Assembly: GCA_038746265.1 (NCBI GenBank)
Contig: JBCDKU010000040.1
Coordinates: forward strand, 1 to 25,582
DNA from: JBCBKP01 sp038746265
GTDB taxonomy: Bacteria > Planctomycetota > Phycisphaerae > Phycisphaerales > UBA1924
DNA: 25,582 nt
Direction of reading: 5' to 3'
Below, piece by piece: positions 24,816-25,582 of the stretch (the stretch's first letter is position 1; each line of letters opens with the position of its first letter). The position numbers were made by a program, and so were the translations under genes. The notes under the pieces are model-generated. The model did not search any database, had not been told where the DNA came from, and was given only the letters and a program-made list of their open reading frames with translations.

Positions 24816-25106
24816 TCAGTTGCCGGTGAACGCGGTGACGAACGCGAGGAGATCGGAGATGTTCACGACACCGCCGCCGTTGAAGTCAACGGTCGGTCCG
24901 GGCGACGGGTCGAACTCGATGAAATCGGCGCTGGGCTTCGCGTTGGCGTCGAAGATCGCCTGCTGCAGGCTCCCGGGCAGGTCGCCCGCGGCCGCGACGG
25001 GACCGTCGCTGGTGTTGGAGACGATCAGGGTCTGCCCCGTGGCGGTCCCGGCGGCGGCGATCAGGCCGGCGAACACCGGCACGAGCGTGTTCATCTGACG
25101 TGGCAT
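24816..25106 (-). CDS. Mini secreted protein with CSLREA-like lead and dockerin-like end
   Basis: 96 aa. Signal peptide (to about residue 24, ATGQ), then IVSNTSDGPVAAAGDLPGSL, QQAIFDANAKPSADFIEFDPS and immediately PGPTVDFNGGGVVNISDLLAFVTAFTGN. The lead and end closely match the 401-aa beta-helix protein, but the whole beta-helix body of about 300 residues is missing. The calcium loop is altered: the fifth ligand position is Gly (DFNGGG) where the paralogues have Asn. Start at 25106 has AGGGG 7-8 bp upstream; an internal ATG at 25094 is also possible. It is either a deletion remnant or a functional small protein carrying only the exported lead and C-terminal tag. Gap to the next gene is 34 bp with a good ribosome-binding site, so it probably heads the array transcript. 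Confidence 0.6.
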   Translation of the reverse strand: MPRQMNTLVPVFAGLIAAAGTATGQTLIVSNTSDGPVAAAGDLPGSLQQAIFDANAKPSADFIEFDPSPGPTVDFNGGGVVNISDLLAFVTAFTGN

Positions 25107-25176
25107 GTTCAGCCCCTATTTGCGCGAAGTTCCGGGGCTCCGCACGCGCGGCGTCCCTGTCCCTCCCGCGAGAGCC

Positions 25177-25195
25177 GCCCGACTTGGAATCGGGC
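25177..25195 (-). terminator. Hairpin after the TPR gene
   Basis: GCCCGA (25177-25182) and TCGGGC (25190-25195) pair around a 7-nt loop, about 20 bp after the - strand TPR stop. No T-tract on the - strand, so it is a weak terminator candidate. The 7-nt loop superficially resembles an anticodon arm, but no other tRNA parts are present. Confidence 0.3.
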
Positions 25196-25214
25196 ACACC
25201 ACAACTTTTCTGAT

Positions 25215-25582
25215 CTAGGACGGTTTTTCGGACGTCTGTGCGTCCTTCTCGTCACTCCCGACCTCTCCCGTGCGGGCCGCGTTGAGCCGCTCGATCGCGT
25301 GGAGCGTGTCCGGGTGGTCGGGGCCGAGCTGCTCGGTCCGCTTGTCGATGACCTTCTGGAAGAGCGGCTCGGCTTCCTCCGTCCGGCCCTGGGCGGTCCG
25401 GAGCTCGGCGAGCAGCTCGATCGAGTACACGGTGCCCGGGTGGTCCTCGCCCAGCACGCGGGTGTGCTTCTCGATGGACTCATCCACGAAGACCTCGGCC
25501 TCGTCGATCTTCTTCTGCTTCAGACGCCGGTTGCCCATGTTGTAGATCGCGTTCCGCGTGGACCCGTGCTCGGGCCCGAGCA
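25215..25582 (-). CDS. Tetratricopeptide-repeat protein, kinesin light chain type (5' end outside window)
   Basis: The frame is open from the window edge to the stop at 25215, giving the last 121 or so residues. Repeats of about 42 residues carry the kinesin-light-chain TPR signature LGxxHPxT: LGPEHGSTRNAIYNMGN, then LGEDHPGTVYSIELLAEL with GRTEEAEPLFQKVI, then LGPDHPDTLHAIERLNAA. The end is a charged, disordered tail. These repeats bind peptides or other proteins; in planctomycetes they are often fused behind Ser/Thr kinase domains or stand alone, which cannot be judged from this fragment. It is transcribed in the same direction as the dockerin-type array, 108 bp upstream of it. Confidence 0.85.
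   Translation of the reverse strand, partial: LGPEHGSTRNAIYNMGNRRLKQKKIDEAEVFVDESIEKHTRVLGEDHPGTVYSIELLAELRTAQGRTEEAEPLFQKVIDKRTEQLGPDHPDTLHAIERLNAARTGEVGSDEKDAQTSEKPS

Noticed and set aside
25165..25205. tRNA-like arm with a 7-nt loop
   Set aside because: Only one stem-loop is present; no acceptor stem, D-arm or TTCRA T-loop can be drawn on either strand.

Overview
The window looks like chromosomal DNA from a high-GC planctomycete, most probably of the class Phycisphaerae. Housekeeping genes (leuS, folC, pdxJ, purH, riboflavin synthase) are divergent in sequence, and GTG starts recur. Four secreted proteins end in the same short EF-hand segment (DFDGNGVVNISDLFAFINAF-like), which I remember as the 'GC-type dockerin' C-terminus typical of that class. 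No database search was possible, so the taxonomic call is inference.

Layout. (1) Positions 1-4220, + strand: the tail of a heme-oxygenase-like gene, a fold-type III PLP decarboxylase (diaminopimelate decarboxylase-like, without the usual Cys motif), and 5 bp later an 837-aa fusion of a membrane-anchored alpha/beta hydrolase, a polytopic membrane segment and an ATP-grasp domain. (2) 4221-7098, + strand: a 307-bp spacer holding palindromic repeats and a 13-bp tandem repeat, then a Tat-exported cupin protein and a DCC-thioredoxin/DoxX-like membrane fusion, 3 bp apart. (3) 7170-15692, - strand: a long co-directional run read HNH endonuclease -> SpoIIE/RsbU-type membrane phosphatase -> pdxJ -> folC -> RCK_C membrane protein -> leuS. 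(4) 16076-19499, - strand: a PQQ-type beta-propeller lipoprotein, purH and an AT-richer orphan membrane protein. (5) 19680-21568, + strand: riboflavin synthase and a secreted beta-solenoid protein with a PEP-CTERM-like tail. (6) 21574-25106, - strand: four consecutive genes for secreted proteins with the same C-terminal EF-hand segment, one split by a frameshift and one reduced to 96 aa. (7) 25215-25582, - strand: the end of a kinesin-light-chain-type TPR protein.

The most interesting parts are the hydrolase/ATP-grasp fusion beside a decarboxylase, which could be a small amide-forming or envelope-modifying pathway; the dockerin-like gene array, which looks like an evolving family of surface proteins sharing one C-terminal tag; a REP-like palindromic repeat found just 3' of stop codons; and a 13-bp tandem repeat whose core is complementary to the Shine-Dalgarno region of the cupin gene. 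No tRNA, rRNA, CRISPR array, transposase or integrase was seen.
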